Below, one piece after another: positions 1 through 7,756 of a stretch of DNA of 22,225 nucleotides. The translations under genes and the position numbers were made by a program. The notes below the pieces were generated by a model. It made no database searches, was not told the DNA's origin, and saw only the letters and a program-made list of their open reading frames with translations. The stretch is from the NCBI GenBank assembly GCA_023429855.1, contig JAEZDB010000030.1, positions 1 to 22,225 on the forward strand, in the 5' to 3' direction. The number at the start of each line of letters is the position of its first letter. The first letter of the stretch is position 1. This stretch comes from Actinomycetes bacterium (GTDB lineage: Bacteria > Actinomycetota > Thermoleophilia > Solirubrobacterales > Solirubrobacteraceae).

Positions 1-1
1 G

Positions 2-127
2 CCGCAGCCCGCCGACGCGGTGCGCCCGGCCTACGGGCGGCGTCCCGACGCAGTTCCCACCGCCGAGCGCGAAGCGGCTGCAAGGGCCGCCGCGGCCTCT
101 GGCGCCGCCACGGGTTCCGCTTCGTGA
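2..127 (+). CDS. tsaB: C-terminal fragment of TsaB, t6A biosynthesis (partial)
   Basis: The window opens inside a reading frame that ends at TGA 125-127 and encodes about 41 residues. The stretch RPAYGRRPDA followed by an Ala-rich tail resembles the C-terminal 'P.Y.R.P.A' end of TsaB. TsaB is the inactive TsaD paralogue that dimerises with TsaD in the complex making N6-threonylcarbamoyladenosine on tRNAs. Only the tail is visible, so the call rests mainly on context: rimI and tsaD follow immediately, and tsaB-rimI-tsaD is the standard actinobacterial order. The stop overlaps the rimI start (TGATG), which suggests translational coupling. Confidence 0.6.
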   Translation, partial: PQPADAVRPAYGRRPDAVPTAEREAAARAAAASGAATGSAS

Positions 128-762
128 TGTCTGCGGGCGCGATCAAGATCGAGCGGCTGCGCGTGGCCGAGCTGGCCGAGGTGATGCCGGTCGAGCGCGC
201 GAGCTACTCGACGCCGTGGTCGGTGGCGATGTTCGTCCTCGAGCTCACGCGGCCGGAGTCAGTGGCGCTCGGCGCCCGCGTCGACGGCCGGCTGGCGGGC
301 TACGTGGTGTGCTCGCCGCAGGCCGACGAGTGGCACGTGATGAACGTGACCGTGAGCCCGACCTACCGGCGCCAGGGGCTGGCCCGTGCGCTGCTCGTCG
401 AGCTCCACGACGTGCTCGACGGCGCGACCGCGGGCCGCGCGCGGTTCACGCTCGAAGTGCGGCCGAGCAACAAAGCGGCGTTCGCGCTCTACGCCTCCGA
501 GGGCTACCTGGTTGCCGGTCGCCGCCGCGCGTACTACCCCGACGACGGCGAGGACGCGCTCGTCATGTGGCGCACGCCCGGGACCCGTCGGGGGTCGTTC
601 GACGACGTGCCGTCGCCGGACCTCGCCGAAGCCAAGCGTTGGAACTCGCCGCCCCCGGCGTCGCTGGGGCCTGACCCGTCGGTCGTCAGACCGGCGGCCG
701 CCGAGGCCGAGGACCACGACGACGACGCCCAAAGCGACGAGCGACAGGCGGCTGCGGGATGA
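127..762 (+). CDS. rimI: RimI-type ribosomal-protein S18 alanine N-acetyltransferase (GNAT)
   Basis: A GNAT acetyltransferase of 211 residues from ATG 127; a GTG at 124 would add one residue. Beta-strand VMNVTVSPTYRR is followed by the acetyl-CoA loop RRQGLARALL (residues 81-90). The RimI hallmark LEVRPSNKAAFALYASEGY supplies the expected catalytic Glu (about E110) and Tyr (about Y122). The family acetylates the N-terminal Ala of ribosomal protein S18. The GNAT fold ends near residue 150. The remaining 60 residues are an acidic, Pro/Ala-rich, probably disordered tail not found in E. coli RimI (about 148 residues). The gene overlaps tsaB upstream (TGATG) and tsaD downstream (ATGA), so it sits in the tsa operon. 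Confidence 0.9.
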   Translation: MSAGAIKIERLRVAELAEVMPVERASYSTPWSVAMFVLELTRPESVALGARVDGRLAGYVVCSPQADEWHVMNVTVSPTYRRQGLARALLVELHDVLDGATAGRARFTLEVRPSNKAAFALYASEGYLVAGRRRAYYPDDGEDALVMWRTPGTRRGSFDDVPSPDLAEAKRWNSPPPASLGPDPSVVRPAAAEAEDHDDDAQSDERQAAAG

Positions 763-1763
763 CCCTGACGCTGGCGATCGAAACGAGCTGCGACGACACC
801 TGCGTGGCGGTGCTCGACGGCGAGCGCGTGCTGAGCAACGCGATCGCGTCGCAGGGCGTGCACGACGCCTACGGCGGCGTGGTGCCTGAGCTGGCGGCTC
901 GCCAGCATGTCGAGGCGATCGGACCGGTGATGGCCGACGCGCTGCGGACCGCCAACGTCGACGCCGGCGCGATCGAGCGCGTCGCGGTCACGCGCGGCCC
1001 AGGACTGGTCGGGTCGCTGCTGTGCGGCCTGCAGACCGCCAAGGCCTTCGCGGCTCCGGGCGGGCTGCCGGTGGTGCCCGTCGACCACATGCACGGCCAC
1101 CTGCTCTCTGGCCGGCTGGCGGCTGAGCCCCCGCCGGAGGGCCGGCCGCACCTCGTGCTCGTCGCGTCCGGCGGGCACACGCTGCTCGCCCGCGCCGACG
1201 GCACCCGGCTGGCCGACATCGAGATCCTCGGCCGAACGCTCGACGATGCCGCCGGCGAAGCCGTCGACAAGGGCGCCCGGCTCCTCGGCCTCGGATACCC
1301 AGGCGGGCCCGCGCTCGAGCGCTTGGCCGCCAGCGGCGATCCGGCGGCCTACACGCTGCCGCGCAGCGAGAAGGTCCCAGGACTCGACTTCTCGTTCTCG
1401 GGCCTCAAGACGGCGCTGCTCTACGTCGTCCGCGACCTCTCGGAAGAGGAGCTGGAGGCGCGGCGCGCCGACCTCGCGGCGTCGTATCAAGCCGCGGTGG
1501 TCGAAACGCTCGTGCTGCGAATCCGTCGGGCGCTCGCGTCGACCGGTATCGAGCATGTGGCGATCGGCGGCGGCGTGGCAGCGAGCGGCGCGTTGCGCGC
1601 TGCGCTCGCTGAGCTGGGGTGCGGGCTCTCGATTCCCGACCGGGAGTACTGCACCGACAACGCGGCCATGATCGGCATCGCGGCCGAGGCCACCGACGCC
1701 GTCGCCTACCCCGCGCACCTGTCGCTCGACGCCTACGGCACCGGCCAGGGGCCGGTCCGATGA
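759..1763 (+). CDS. tsaD: tRNA N6-threonylcarbamoyladenosine synthase TsaD
   Basis: A 334-residue protein of normal TsaD length. TsaD transfers the threonylcarbamoyl group from TC-AMP to A37 of ANN-decoding tRNAs, together with TsaB and TsaE. Visible ASKHA-fold signatures are IETSCDDT (7-14), TRGPGLVGSLLCG (78-90), the iron-binding HMHGH (110-114, usually HMxGH), ASGGHT (136-141), FSFSGLKTA and a C-terminal CTDNAAMIG carrying the last metal/nucleotide ligand. The start ATG at 759 overlaps the rimI stop by ATGA, and its own stop overlaps the next start the same way. No key residue appears to be missing. Confidence 0.96.
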   Translation: MTLTLAIETSCDDTCVAVLDGERVLSNAIASQGVHDAYGGVVPELAARQHVEAIGPVMADALRTANVDAGAIERVAVTRGPGLVGSLLCGLQTAKAFAAPGGLPVVPVDHMHGHLLSGRLAAEPPPEGRPHLVLVASGGHTLLARADGTRLADIEILGRTLDDAAGEAVDKGARLLGLGYPGGPALERLAASGDPAAYTLPRSEKVPGLDFSFSGLKTALLYVVRDLSEEELEARRADLAASYQAAVVETLVLRIRRALASTGIEHVAIGGGVAASGALRAALAELGCGLSIPDREYCTDNAAMIGIAAEATDAVAYPAHLSLDAYGTGQGPVR

Positions 1764-2017
1764 GCGACGCGCGGATCACGGTCCTCTCGCGCCCGGGCTG
1801 CCACCTCTGCGAGGACGCGCTCGCCGAGCTTGCGCCGATCGCAGCCGAGTTCGCCGCGGTGGTCGAAGAGGTCGACATCGACCAGGACGACGCGCTGCTG
1901 CGCGCCCACCTGGAGCGCATCCCGGTCGTGCTTGTCGACGGCGCCGAGGTCTGCACGCTGTTCGTCGAGTCCGCCGCTGTCCGCACCGCACTCGCCACGG
2001 AGCGGGTCGAGCCTTGA
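1760..2017 (+). CDS. glutaredoxin-like protein, small CxxC thioredoxin fold (DUF836-type)
   Basis: An 85-residue protein from ATG 1760, which overlaps the tsaD stop (ATGA). The N-terminal ITVLSRPGCHLCEDA places a CxxC redox pair at C14 and C17 after a first beta strand. The middle IPVVLVDG matches the cis-Pro strand of the thioredoxin fold. Length and motif fit the glutaredoxin-like Pfam family once called DUF836. It probably reduces disulfides or mixed thiols; its partner is unknown. Lying between tsaD and the redox sensor rex, with a glutamate-cysteine-ligase-like gene two genes on, it fits a local thiol/redox group. The specific substrate cannot be told from sequence. Confidence 0.85.
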   Translation: MSDARITVLSRPGCHLCEDALAELAPIAAEFAAVVEEVDIDQDDALLRAHLERIPVVLVDGAEVCTLFVESAAVRTALATERVEP

Positions 2018-2051
2018 CGGAGCCTGTCCCCGGTCCCGGGGGCGGGTCGCC

Positions 2052-2057
2052 TAGACT
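2052..2057 (+). promoter_or_regulatory. -10-like TAGACT for a leaderless rex transcript
   Basis: TAGACT fits the actinobacterial -10 pattern TAnnnT and lies 7 bases before GTG 2065, so transcription would begin at or next to the start codon. No TTGACA-like -35 is visible 16-18 bases upstream. The position inside a tight operon would give rex its own internal promoter. Confidence 0.5.
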
Positions 2058-2064
2058 CGCCGCT

Positions 2065-2730
2065 GTGCGCGATACGCCGACGCAGCCCCCACGTCAGGAC
2101 GGGGGCCCCTCAGATCGACGCCTCTCGATCGGCGTTGCCGCGCGGCTCTCGCGCTACCTGCAGGTGCTCACGCAAGCCCGCAAGCTCGACCGCGAGACGA
2201 TCTCGTCGCAGGAGCTCTCCGACTACACGCACGTGAACGCGACGCAGATCCGCCGCGATCTCTCCGGCTTCGGGCGGTTCGGCAAGCGGGGCGTGGGCTA
2301 CTCGGTCGACGGTCTGATCGACCAGATCCAGGCCATTCTGCGCACGAGCGAACAGATCAACATCATGCTCGTGGGCGCTGGCCGCCTCGGCCGGGCGATC
2401 GGATCGTCTGACCTGTTTGCCGACCATGGCTTCCAGATCCGCGCGGTGATCGACGCTGACCCCGAGAAGGCCGGGACGGAGCTGGCCGGGGTCAAGATCC
2501 TGCCGATGACGGCGCTGTCGGAGGCGATCGTGGCCGAGCAGATCGTCGTGGCGGTGCTCGCGGTGCCGAGCGATGCGGCGCAGGCCATCACCGACCAGCT
2601 CGTCGAGGCTGGCCTGAAGATCATCTTCAACTACTCGGGCGGCCTGGTCGACGTGCCCGCGGGCGTGATCGTCCACACGTCGTCGCCGGCCGTCGAGCTG
2701 CTGCACGCGCTCTACTTCTACCTCGCGTGA
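2065..2730 (+). CDS. rex: redox-sensing transcriptional repressor Rex
   Basis: Rex senses the NADH/NAD+ ratio and represses respiratory and fermentative genes. From GTG 2065 the protein has 221 residues. The N-terminal winged helix (about 24-80) contains SSQELSDYTHVNATQIRRDL and GFGRFGKRGVGY. A Rossmann domain follows with MLVGAGRLGRAI (about 101-112), where most Rex have GAGNLG. The C-terminus NYSGGLVDVP...VELLHALYFYLA is the domain-swapped helix region. An in-frame TTG at 2014 overlaps the upstream stop (TTGA) and would add 17 low-complexity residues. I prefer 2065 because of the TAGACT box 7 bases before it and because the extra residues match nothing in the family. The Rex stop overlaps the next start (GTGA). 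Confidence 0.93.
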   Translation: MRDTPTQPPRQDGGPSDRRLSIGVAARLSRYLQVLTQARKLDRETISSQELSDYTHVNATQIRRDLSGFGRFGKRGVGYSVDGLIDQIQAILRTSEQINIMLVGAGRLGRAIGSSDLFADHGFQIRAVIDADPEKAGTELAGVKILPMTALSEAIVAEQIVVAVLAVPSDAAQAITDQLVEAGLKIIFNYSGGLVDVPAGVIVHTSSPAVELLHALYFYLA

Positions 2731-3914
2731 GCGCCGACCCAGCCACTGAGAAGCCCCGCGTCGGCGCGTCGCTCGACATGGACGTCGCCGAGGCGACGTT
2801 CGCCTCGAGCACCGATCTGACCGTCGGCCTTGAGGAGGAGTTCGCCCTCTTGGACCCGGCGACGCTCGACCTCGTGCCGCGGTTCGAGCCGCTCGTTGCG
2901 GCCTCCGAGACCGAGGACCCCGCGCTGCGGGCGCAGATCACGGGCGAGCTGATCTGCTCGGAGCTGGAGATCATCTCCGGCCGCGGCGAGAACCTCGCCG
3001 ACGCGATCGCCCAGCAGAGCGCCCACCGCGCGCGGCTGATCGCCCACGCCGAGCGCCACGAGACCGCGCTGGCGTCGATCGGCACGCACCCGTGGGCGGA
3101 CTACCGCGAGCAGCGCAACATCGACACCGAGCACTACCGCCGGGTCGTCGACGGCCTCGGCTACGTCGCCCGGCGCAACAACACCTTCTCGCTCCATGTG
3201 CACGTTGGCGTCAACGGCACCGATCGCGCCGTCGCCGCCTGCGACCGGCTGCGACCCGTGCTGCCGCTGCTCCTGGCGCTGTCGGCGAGCTCGCCGCTGC
3301 TCGAGGGCCACGACACCAACCTGCATTCGGCGCGGACGCTCACCTTCACGCGCACGTTCCCGCGCTGCGGCGTGCCCGACGCCTACGGCGACTGGGCGAC
3401 CTACAAGGACTACCTGCTCACGTTGCAGCGCCTCGGCTCGATCATCGAGGCCACGCAGGTGTGGTGGTCGATCCGTCCGCACCTGCGCAACGGCACCGTC
3501 GAGGTCCGCATCTGCGACGCCCAGCCCGACGCCGCCCGCGGCAACGCGCTCGCGTCGATGATCGTGGCGTGCGTCGCCCAGGCCGTCGCCGACCACGACG
3601 AAGGCGTACCGTTCGTCGACCCCGCGCCGCGCATGGTCGAAGAGAACCTCTGGCGCGCCATCCGGTACGGCCTCGACGGCGAAATGATCGACCTGGACCG
3701 ACTGGAGACGTACCCGTCGGCGTCGATCGAGGAGCGTCTGCTGGAGTGGACGGCGCCAGCCCGCGCCGCCCACCAGCTCGACGTGCCCGCGCTCGGCGCG
3801 ACGTCGGCGCAGTGGCAGAAGGCGCTGCTGGCCGACGGCGCAAGCCACCGCGACGTCTACGCTGGACTGGTCGAGCAGACGATGCGCACCTACCGCCAGG
3901 GCTCACCCGCTTAA
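2727..3914 (+). CDS. YbdK-family carboxylate-amine ligase (glutamate-cysteine ligase type 2)
   Basis: A 395-residue protein with the GCS2 hallmark LTVGLEEEFALLD (about 31-43) and downstream family blocks ITGELICSELEI, YRRVVDGLGYVARRNNTFSLHVHVGV, and RPHLRNGTVEVRICD. The family performs ATP-dependent ligation of a carboxylate to an amine. E. coli YbdK has weak glutamate-cysteine ligase activity, but the true substrate in actinobacteria is unclear, since most make mycothiol rather than glutathione. The start GTG 2727 overlaps the rex stop; ATG 2778 is an alternative just before the conserved domain. Placement after rex and a glutaredoxin-like gene supports a redox or small-thiol role, but that is inference. 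Confidence 0.9.
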   Translation: MSADPATEKPRVGASLDMDVAEATFASSTDLTVGLEEEFALLDPATLDLVPRFEPLVAASETEDPALRAQITGELICSELEIISGRGENLADAIAQQSAHRARLIAHAERHETALASIGTHPWADYREQRNIDTEHYRRVVDGLGYVARRNNTFSLHVHVGVNGTDRAVAACDRLRPVLPLLLALSASSPLLEGHDTNLHSARTLTFTRTFPRCGVPDAYGDWATYKDYLLTLQRLGSIIEATQVWWSIRPHLRNGTVEVRICDAQPDAARGNALASMIVACVAQAVADHDEGVPFVDPAPRMVEENLWRAIRYGLDGEMIDLDRLETYPSASIEERLLEWTAPARAAHQLDVPALGATSAQWQKALLADGASHRDVYAGLVEQTMRTYRQGSPA

Positions 3915-3928
3915 CCCGAGGACTCACC

Positions 3929-4336
3929 ATGGATCAGAACCAGCAGCCCACCGAAGAGGAGCTCCGCGCCGCGCTCGAGGCCGAGCTCTCGCAGGTCCAC
4001 GTCGGCGACGTGATCGCGCAGACGATCGTCTCGCTGATCAACCTGGGCGCCCGCCGCGGCGGCCTGGTCGACGTGCCCGACGAGGAGAAGGACCTCGGCC
4101 AGCTCGCCCTCGCGATCGAGTCGATCCGCCGCCTGCTGCCGTTGATCGAGGAGCCGCTCGGCGAGAGCGCCGGCCAGATCAAGGAGGCGCTCTCGCAGCT
4201 CCAGGTCGCCTTCGCCCAGCAGGCGCCGACCGGCGTGCCGATCACGGGCGCTGGCGACGAGGGCGCAGGGCCGCCGCCGGCAGCGCCGAAGCAGCCCGAG
4301 CGCCCCAACAGCGGGCTCTGGGTCCCCGGGCAGTAA
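3929..4336 (+). CDS. small helical protein, DUF1844-like (function unknown)
   Basis: A 135-residue protein starting at ATG 3929, with GAGGA 6 bases upstream as ribosome-binding site. The body is helical: an acidic N-terminus, then VGDVIAQTIVSLINLGARRGG (about 25-45), and a second helix pair LGQLALAIESIRRLLPLIEEPLGE...LQVAFAQ (about 57-97). This order (hydrophobic helix ending in LG, then a 'LA..I..I..LLP..EE' helix, then 'L..LQ..F') resembles DUF1844, though the match is by eye and weak. The last 35 residues are a Gly/Pro-rich linker ending NSGLWVPGQ. It lies 14 bases after the ligase gene and ends the co-directional run. No biochemical function can be assigned. Confidence 0.8.
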   Translation: MDQNQQPTEEELRAALEAELSQVHVGDVIAQTIVSLINLGARRGGLVDVPDEEKDLGQLALAIESIRRLLPLIEEPLGESAGQIKEALSQLQVAFAQQAPTGVPITGAGDEGAGPPPAAPKQPERPNSGLWVPGQ

Positions 4337-4337
4337 G

Positions 4338-4380
4338 GGCCTAAGCGCGGCGCATTGGCGCGCCGCAACCCTGAAAGGCC
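4338..4380 (+). terminator. hairpin after the tsaB-ybdK run
   Basis: GCGGCGC (4347-4353) and GCGCCGC (4360-4366) form a 7-bp stem around a 6-base loop. GGCCT (4338-4342) and AGGCC (4376-4380) can close it from outside. There is no T-run, which is common for terminators in this GC range. It follows the last stop by 2 bases. Confidence 0.45.
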
Positions 4381-4398
4381 TTGCGTGTCGTAGCCCGC

Positions 4399-5694
4399 AT
4401 GACCACCCGCTGCTTCAGTTCCTACGTCGAACGCACCGCTGTCCTAGCAGTCACCGGTGCGCTGACTGGGCCGGCCGCGCTGGGCGCGCAGCCCGCGTCG
4501 GCAGCAGCGAAGTCCAAGGTCTCCACGAAGACGGCTTGCGCCGATATCGACGGGACCACCATTGGCCTGAGTTCCCGCTGGCGGATCGTCGTGCCGTCGC
4601 TCGACCTTGAAGGGCCGAGTCGCCCGGTGCTCTCGTGCCGGCTCGATCGCTCCGGTCCGGCCGTCGTCCGCCAACTCGGCGCCAGTTCTCTGCAGAGAGA
4701 GTACGGGCAAGACTTCGTGACGGTCCGCGGGCTGGTCGGTGACCGCGCGCTGCTCGAGACCCTGAATCAAGTCTCGGTGGGCTCCTCGCAGCGGTATCGT
4801 CTGATTGACCTCTCGACCGGGACGTCGAGGGAGATCGGCACGGCGGCCCGCGATTTCAGCGGCACCAGCACGCGCTCGACAGCGGTCCTGGCGAGCCTGT
4901 CGCCGACGGGAGCGTTGGCGAGCGCTGTATGGCAGACGTCGGCCGAACAGCCGCGGCAGGGTGGCGAACTAGTGATCAGCGATGCCGCCGGGACTCGATC
5001 GGCTGGCGACGCCGTAGTCGATGTCGCTCCGTCCGCTGGTGTCGCCGGAACGGATGGCGGTTTCTATGGGAACTCGGCCATCGGAGGCGACGCGGTCTTT
5101 CGCACGCCCGCCAGCGGCCCGGTCCGCGCGACTGAGCTCACTCCTGACCCGGCGCTCAAGGAAACGAAGCTTGCGCTGCCGAGCCGCCGGCCGTCGAACA
5201 AGCGGACAACGCGGACCGACCTCGCCGCGAGCAGCAACGGCCTGCGCTTCGAGCTGCTGCGGACTCGCCGGGTACGCGGCAAGGACGCCGCGAGGATCAT
5301 CGTGACCGACCACAGCAAGACGCTCGAGACGATCGTGCTGGCGCCTGGCGGTGCCAAGGAGCTTCGTGTCCTGGCGAGCACGCCTGGAGGGCTGTTCGTT
5401 TCGGCCAAGTTCGCTGACCGCCCCGAGGTACGCCGGGTGCGCCTTCTGTCGCCGAGCTACGGGTGGCCCACGATCGACTTCACGACCCGCGCGTCTTCGG
5501 TCGTCGGGTCGAGCCCGCTCGGCGGTCTCAGCTCGTTCGCGGTTGCGACGAGCAGCAGCCTGCGCTGGTGGACGCCGGCCGAGCAGACTGCGACGGCGTC
5601 GCGGCCGAGCGACCTCGCGGTTTCGTTCACTGGCCAGCGCCTGTACTACCGCGACGCGGCGTTCGGGCCTCGAATGCTGCAGCGCGCTCGCTGA
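4399..5694 (+). CDS. secreted protein of unknown function, possibly beta-propeller-like
   Basis: A 431-residue protein from ATG 4399; TTG 4381 would add six residues. The N-terminus has a positively charged start, a hydrophobic run (about VLAVTGALTGPAALG) and AQPASAAA as likely signal-peptidase site, so it is exported. The mature part has early cysteines (in TACADIDG and LSCRLDRSG) that could pair. It then shows many short beta-strand stretches separated by Gly/Ser turns, for example YRLIDLSTGTSREIG, GELVISDAAGTRS and RIIVTDHSKTLETIV. That repetition is reminiscent of TolB-like or other propeller blades, but I see no diagnostic motif. It stands alone between two hairpins. A clear Shine-Dalgarno is not visible at a good distance; AAAGG lies about 20 bases upstream of the ATG. 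Confidence 0.8.
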   Translation: MTTRCFSSYVERTAVLAVTGALTGPAALGAQPASAAAKSKVSTKTACADIDGTTIGLSSRWRIVVPSLDLEGPSRPVLSCRLDRSGPAVVRQLGASSLQREYGQDFVTVRGLVGDRALLETLNQVSVGSSQRYRLIDLSTGTSREIGTAARDFSGTSTRSTAVLASLSPTGALASAVWQTSAEQPRQGGELVISDAAGTRSAGDAVVDVAPSAGVAGTDGGFYGNSAIGGDAVFRTPASGPVRATELTPDPALKETKLALPSRRPSNKRTTRTDLAASSNGLRFELLRTRRVRGKDAARIIVTDHSKTLETIVLAPGGAKELRVLASTPGGLFVSAKFADRPEVRRVRLLSPSYGWPTIDFTTRASSVVGSSPLGGLSSFAVATSSSLRWWTPAEQTATASRPSDLAVSFTGQRLYYRDAAFGPRMLQRAR

Positions 5695-5710
5695 CCTAGC
5701 GCCTGGGTTT

Positions 5711-5731
5711 GCGGCGCGTCGGGCGCGCCGC
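5711..5731 (+). terminator. 8-bp GC hairpin after the secreted protein gene
   Basis: GCGGCGCG (5711-5718) pairs perfectly with CGCGCCGC (5724-5731) around a TCGGG loop, 16 bases after the stop at 5694. The following bases (GGCTCCGTT) are not a real T-run. Confidence 0.55.
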
Positions 5732-5798
5732 GGCTCCGTTCCCTGACTTAAAGCTGAGCGGCCCCACCAGCCGCACAGTGCGCTTCCGCCCCTGGCGC

Positions 5799-5804
5799 TA
5801 CGAT
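5799..5804 (+). promoter_or_regulatory. -10-like TACGAT upstream of the first permease
   Basis: TACGAT fits TAnnnT and ends 11 bases before ATG 5816, giving a leader of about 4-5 bases. No Shine-Dalgarno precedes the ATG, consistent with a leaderless or near-leaderless message. Confidence 0.4.
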
Positions 5805-5815
5805 CGCGAGCGCCG

Positions 5816-7756
5816 ATGGCCGAACGCCGACTCCACTCCCTCCAGCGCGTGCTGGGGGTCAACGAGCTCTTCGCCACGGCGTACGGCAACGTCGGGTCGT
5901 CGATCTACTACGCCCTGGGCCTGGTCGCGAGCTACGCGCTGGGGCTCACGCCGATCGTCTTCCTGATCACGGGCGCGTTCTTCTTCACGACCGCGGCGAC
6001 CTACGCCGAGGCGACGTCGATGTACCCGGAGGCGGGCGGCTCGTCGAGCTTCGCGCGGCACGCGTTCAACGAGTACGCGGCGTTCGTCGCGGCGTGGGGC
6101 CAGATGCTCACGTACGTGATCACGGTCTCCACGTCGGCGTACTTCGTGCCGCACTACCTGGGCGTGCTGTGGGAGCCGCTCAAGAGCAGCCCGTGGGACA
6201 TCATCGGCGGCGTCATCACCGTGCTGCTGCTGATGCTGCTCAACGTCATCGGCACGAAGGAGTCGGCGAAGCTCAACGTGTCGCTGGCCGTCGTCGACTT
6301 CATCACGCAGCTGGTGATCGTGGTCGCCGGCATCGTGCTGGTCCTCGACCCGCAGGTGCTCGCTGAGAACGTGCAGTGGGGCGTTGCGCCCACCTGGAGC
6401 CAGTTCTTGCTGGCGATCCCGATCGGCATGATTGCCTACACCGGCATCGAGACGATCTCGAACATGGCCGAGGAGGCCAAGGACGAGACGAAGTCGATTC
6501 CGGCGGCGATCAAGCGGGTCGAGATCGCCGTGTTCGCGATCTACTTCACGCTGCCGGCCGTGGCGCTGTCGGCGCTGCCGGTGCTCCAGGACGACGGCGG
6601 CGAGTTCGTCACCAAGCTCGGTCTGCCGGAGGAGGAGGGCGGCTTCCAGGGCGACCCGATCCTCGGCGTTGTCGAGCAGATCGACGTCGGGTTCCTCAAC
6701 GAGCCGCTGCAGCTCTACGTCGGCCTGCTGGGCGCCACGATCCTGTTCCTGGCCGCCAACGCCGGCCTGATCGGACTCTCGCGGCTCGTGTACTCGATGG
6801 GGACGCACCGCCAGATGCCCAAGCGGCTGATCGCGCTGCACCCGCGGTTCGGCACGCCGTGGATGGGCATCATCATCTTCGGCGGGATCGCGATCATCCC
6901 GATCCTGCCGGGCCAAGCGACGTTCCTCGGCAACCTCTACGCGTTCGGCGCGATGCTGTCGTTCACCATCGCGCACGCGGCGCTGCTGCGCCTGCGATGG
7001 ATCAAGCGCGACGTCGAACGGCCCTACAGCTCGCCGTTCAACATCAAGATCGGCTCCTACGAGCTGCCGCTGCTCGCCGTGATCGGGTTCCTCGGCACGG
7101 GCGGCGCGTTCCTTGTCGTCGCAGCGCGCAACCTCGGCGGGATCTCGTACGCGGGGTTCGCCTGGCTGCTCGTCGGAGCGATCGCGTACCCGATCGCGCG
7201 GCGCCGGATGGGCCTGGATCTGAGGTCCACGGTCAAAGTCGACATCCCGAAGCCGGTCATCGCGGGCGAGACCGAGTACGAATCGGTGATCGTCTGGTTC
7301 GACGCCGCGCGCTTCAACGAAGACACCCTCGCCACCGCCGCACGCCTCGCGGCGCGGCGAGGCCGCGCGATCCAGGTGCTCGTCACGATCCAGGTGCCGA
7401 ACTCCTCGCCGCTCGACGCCAACCACCCCGAGCTGCGGGCCAAGGCCCGCGCGATTCTCGATCAAGCCAAGCTGATCACCCGCGGGCGGGCGCACGGCGT
7501 GATCGTGCCGGTGCGCTCAGGGCAGGAAGGGCGCGTGATCGTCGACCACGCCAAGAACACCCGTGCCCGCGCCGTCATCTTGTCGGTGCCGCGCGGCGGG
7601 GCCACGCGCTCTGGCTTCGGTCGCGCCTTGGAGACGGTCCTCGCCGAGCGGCCCTGCCGGATCATCGTCGACACGCCTGCACCCGAAGGCCGCACCATTT
7701 CGCCTGAGCCGGAGATGGTGCACGCCGCGCCGCACCGCGGAGACAGCGCCTCATGA
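5816..7756 (+). CDS. APC-superfamily permease with C-terminal UspA-like domain; possible K+ transporter
   Basis: A 646-residue inner-membrane protein. Residues about 10-465 form the APC fold with roughly twelve hydrophobic helices, including ELFATAYGNVGSSIYYALG at the first broken helix and GIETISNMAEEAKDETKSIP and AANAGLIGLSRLVYSMG later. From about residue 488 a soluble domain starts (ESVIVWFDAARFNEDTLATAARLAARRG) and ends with RALETVLAERPCRIIVDTP, the layout of universal-stress-protein domains. Annotation pipelines would say amino-acid permease. The same architecture (APC core plus cytosolic Usp-like tail) is seen in KimA-type potassium transporters, and TrkA/RCK genes lie downstream, so K+ is a reasonable alternative substrate (inference). 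The stop overlaps the next start (ATGA). Confidence 0.9.
   Translation: MAERRLHSLQRVLGVNELFATAYGNVGSSIYYALGLVASYALGLTPIVFLITGAFFFTTAATYAEATSMYPEAGGSSSFARHAFNEYAAFVAAWGQMLTYVITVSTSAYFVPHYLGVLWEPLKSSPWDIIGGVITVLLLMLLNVIGTKESAKLNVSLAVVDFITQLVIVVAGIVLVLDPQVLAENVQWGVAPTWSQFLLAIPIGMIAYTGIETISNMAEEAKDETKSIPAAIKRVEIAVFAIYFTLPAVALSALPVLQDDGGEFVTKLGLPEEEGGFQGDPILGVVEQIDVGFLNEPLQLYVGLLGATILFLAANAGLIGLSRLVYSMGTHRQMPKRLIALHPRFGTPWMGIIIFGGIAIIPILPGQATFLGNLYAFGAMLSFTIAHAALLRLRWIKRDVERPYSSPFNIKIGSYELPLLAVIGFLGTGGAFLVVAARNLGGISYAGFAWLLVGAIAYPIARRRMGLDLRSTVKVDIPKPVIAGETEYESVIVWFDAARFNEDTLATAARLAARRGRAIQVLVTIQVPNSSPLDANHPELRAKARAILDQAKLITRGRAHGVIVPVRSGQEGRVIVDHAKNTRARAVILSVPRGGATRSGFGRALETVLAERPCRIIVDTPAPEGRTISPEPEMVHAAPHRGDSAS

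Noticed and set aside
2014..2019. TTGACG as a -35 hexamer for rex
   Set aside because: It is 32 bases from the TAGACT box, far from the 16-18 needed; it is the end of the glutaredoxin-like gene.
2031..2070. A Rex operator (TTGTGAAnnnnnnTTCACAA type) for autoregulation
   Set aside because: No sequence close to this palindrome is present upstream of rex or elsewhere by eye.
2727..3914. Glutathione or ergothioneine synthesis (gshA/egtA) as a firm name for the ligase
   Set aside because: The protein fits the YbdK branch, whose physiological substrate is unsettled, and no other gene of either pathway is nearby.
5798..7495. 565-residue open frame antisense to the first permease (and similar long antisense frames at 534-1718, 2718-3848 and 7662-9227)
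   Set aside because: High GC content suppresses stop codons in complementary frames. The products are Arg/Asp/Gln/His-rich low-complexity strings without motifs, while the sense strand encodes clear families.
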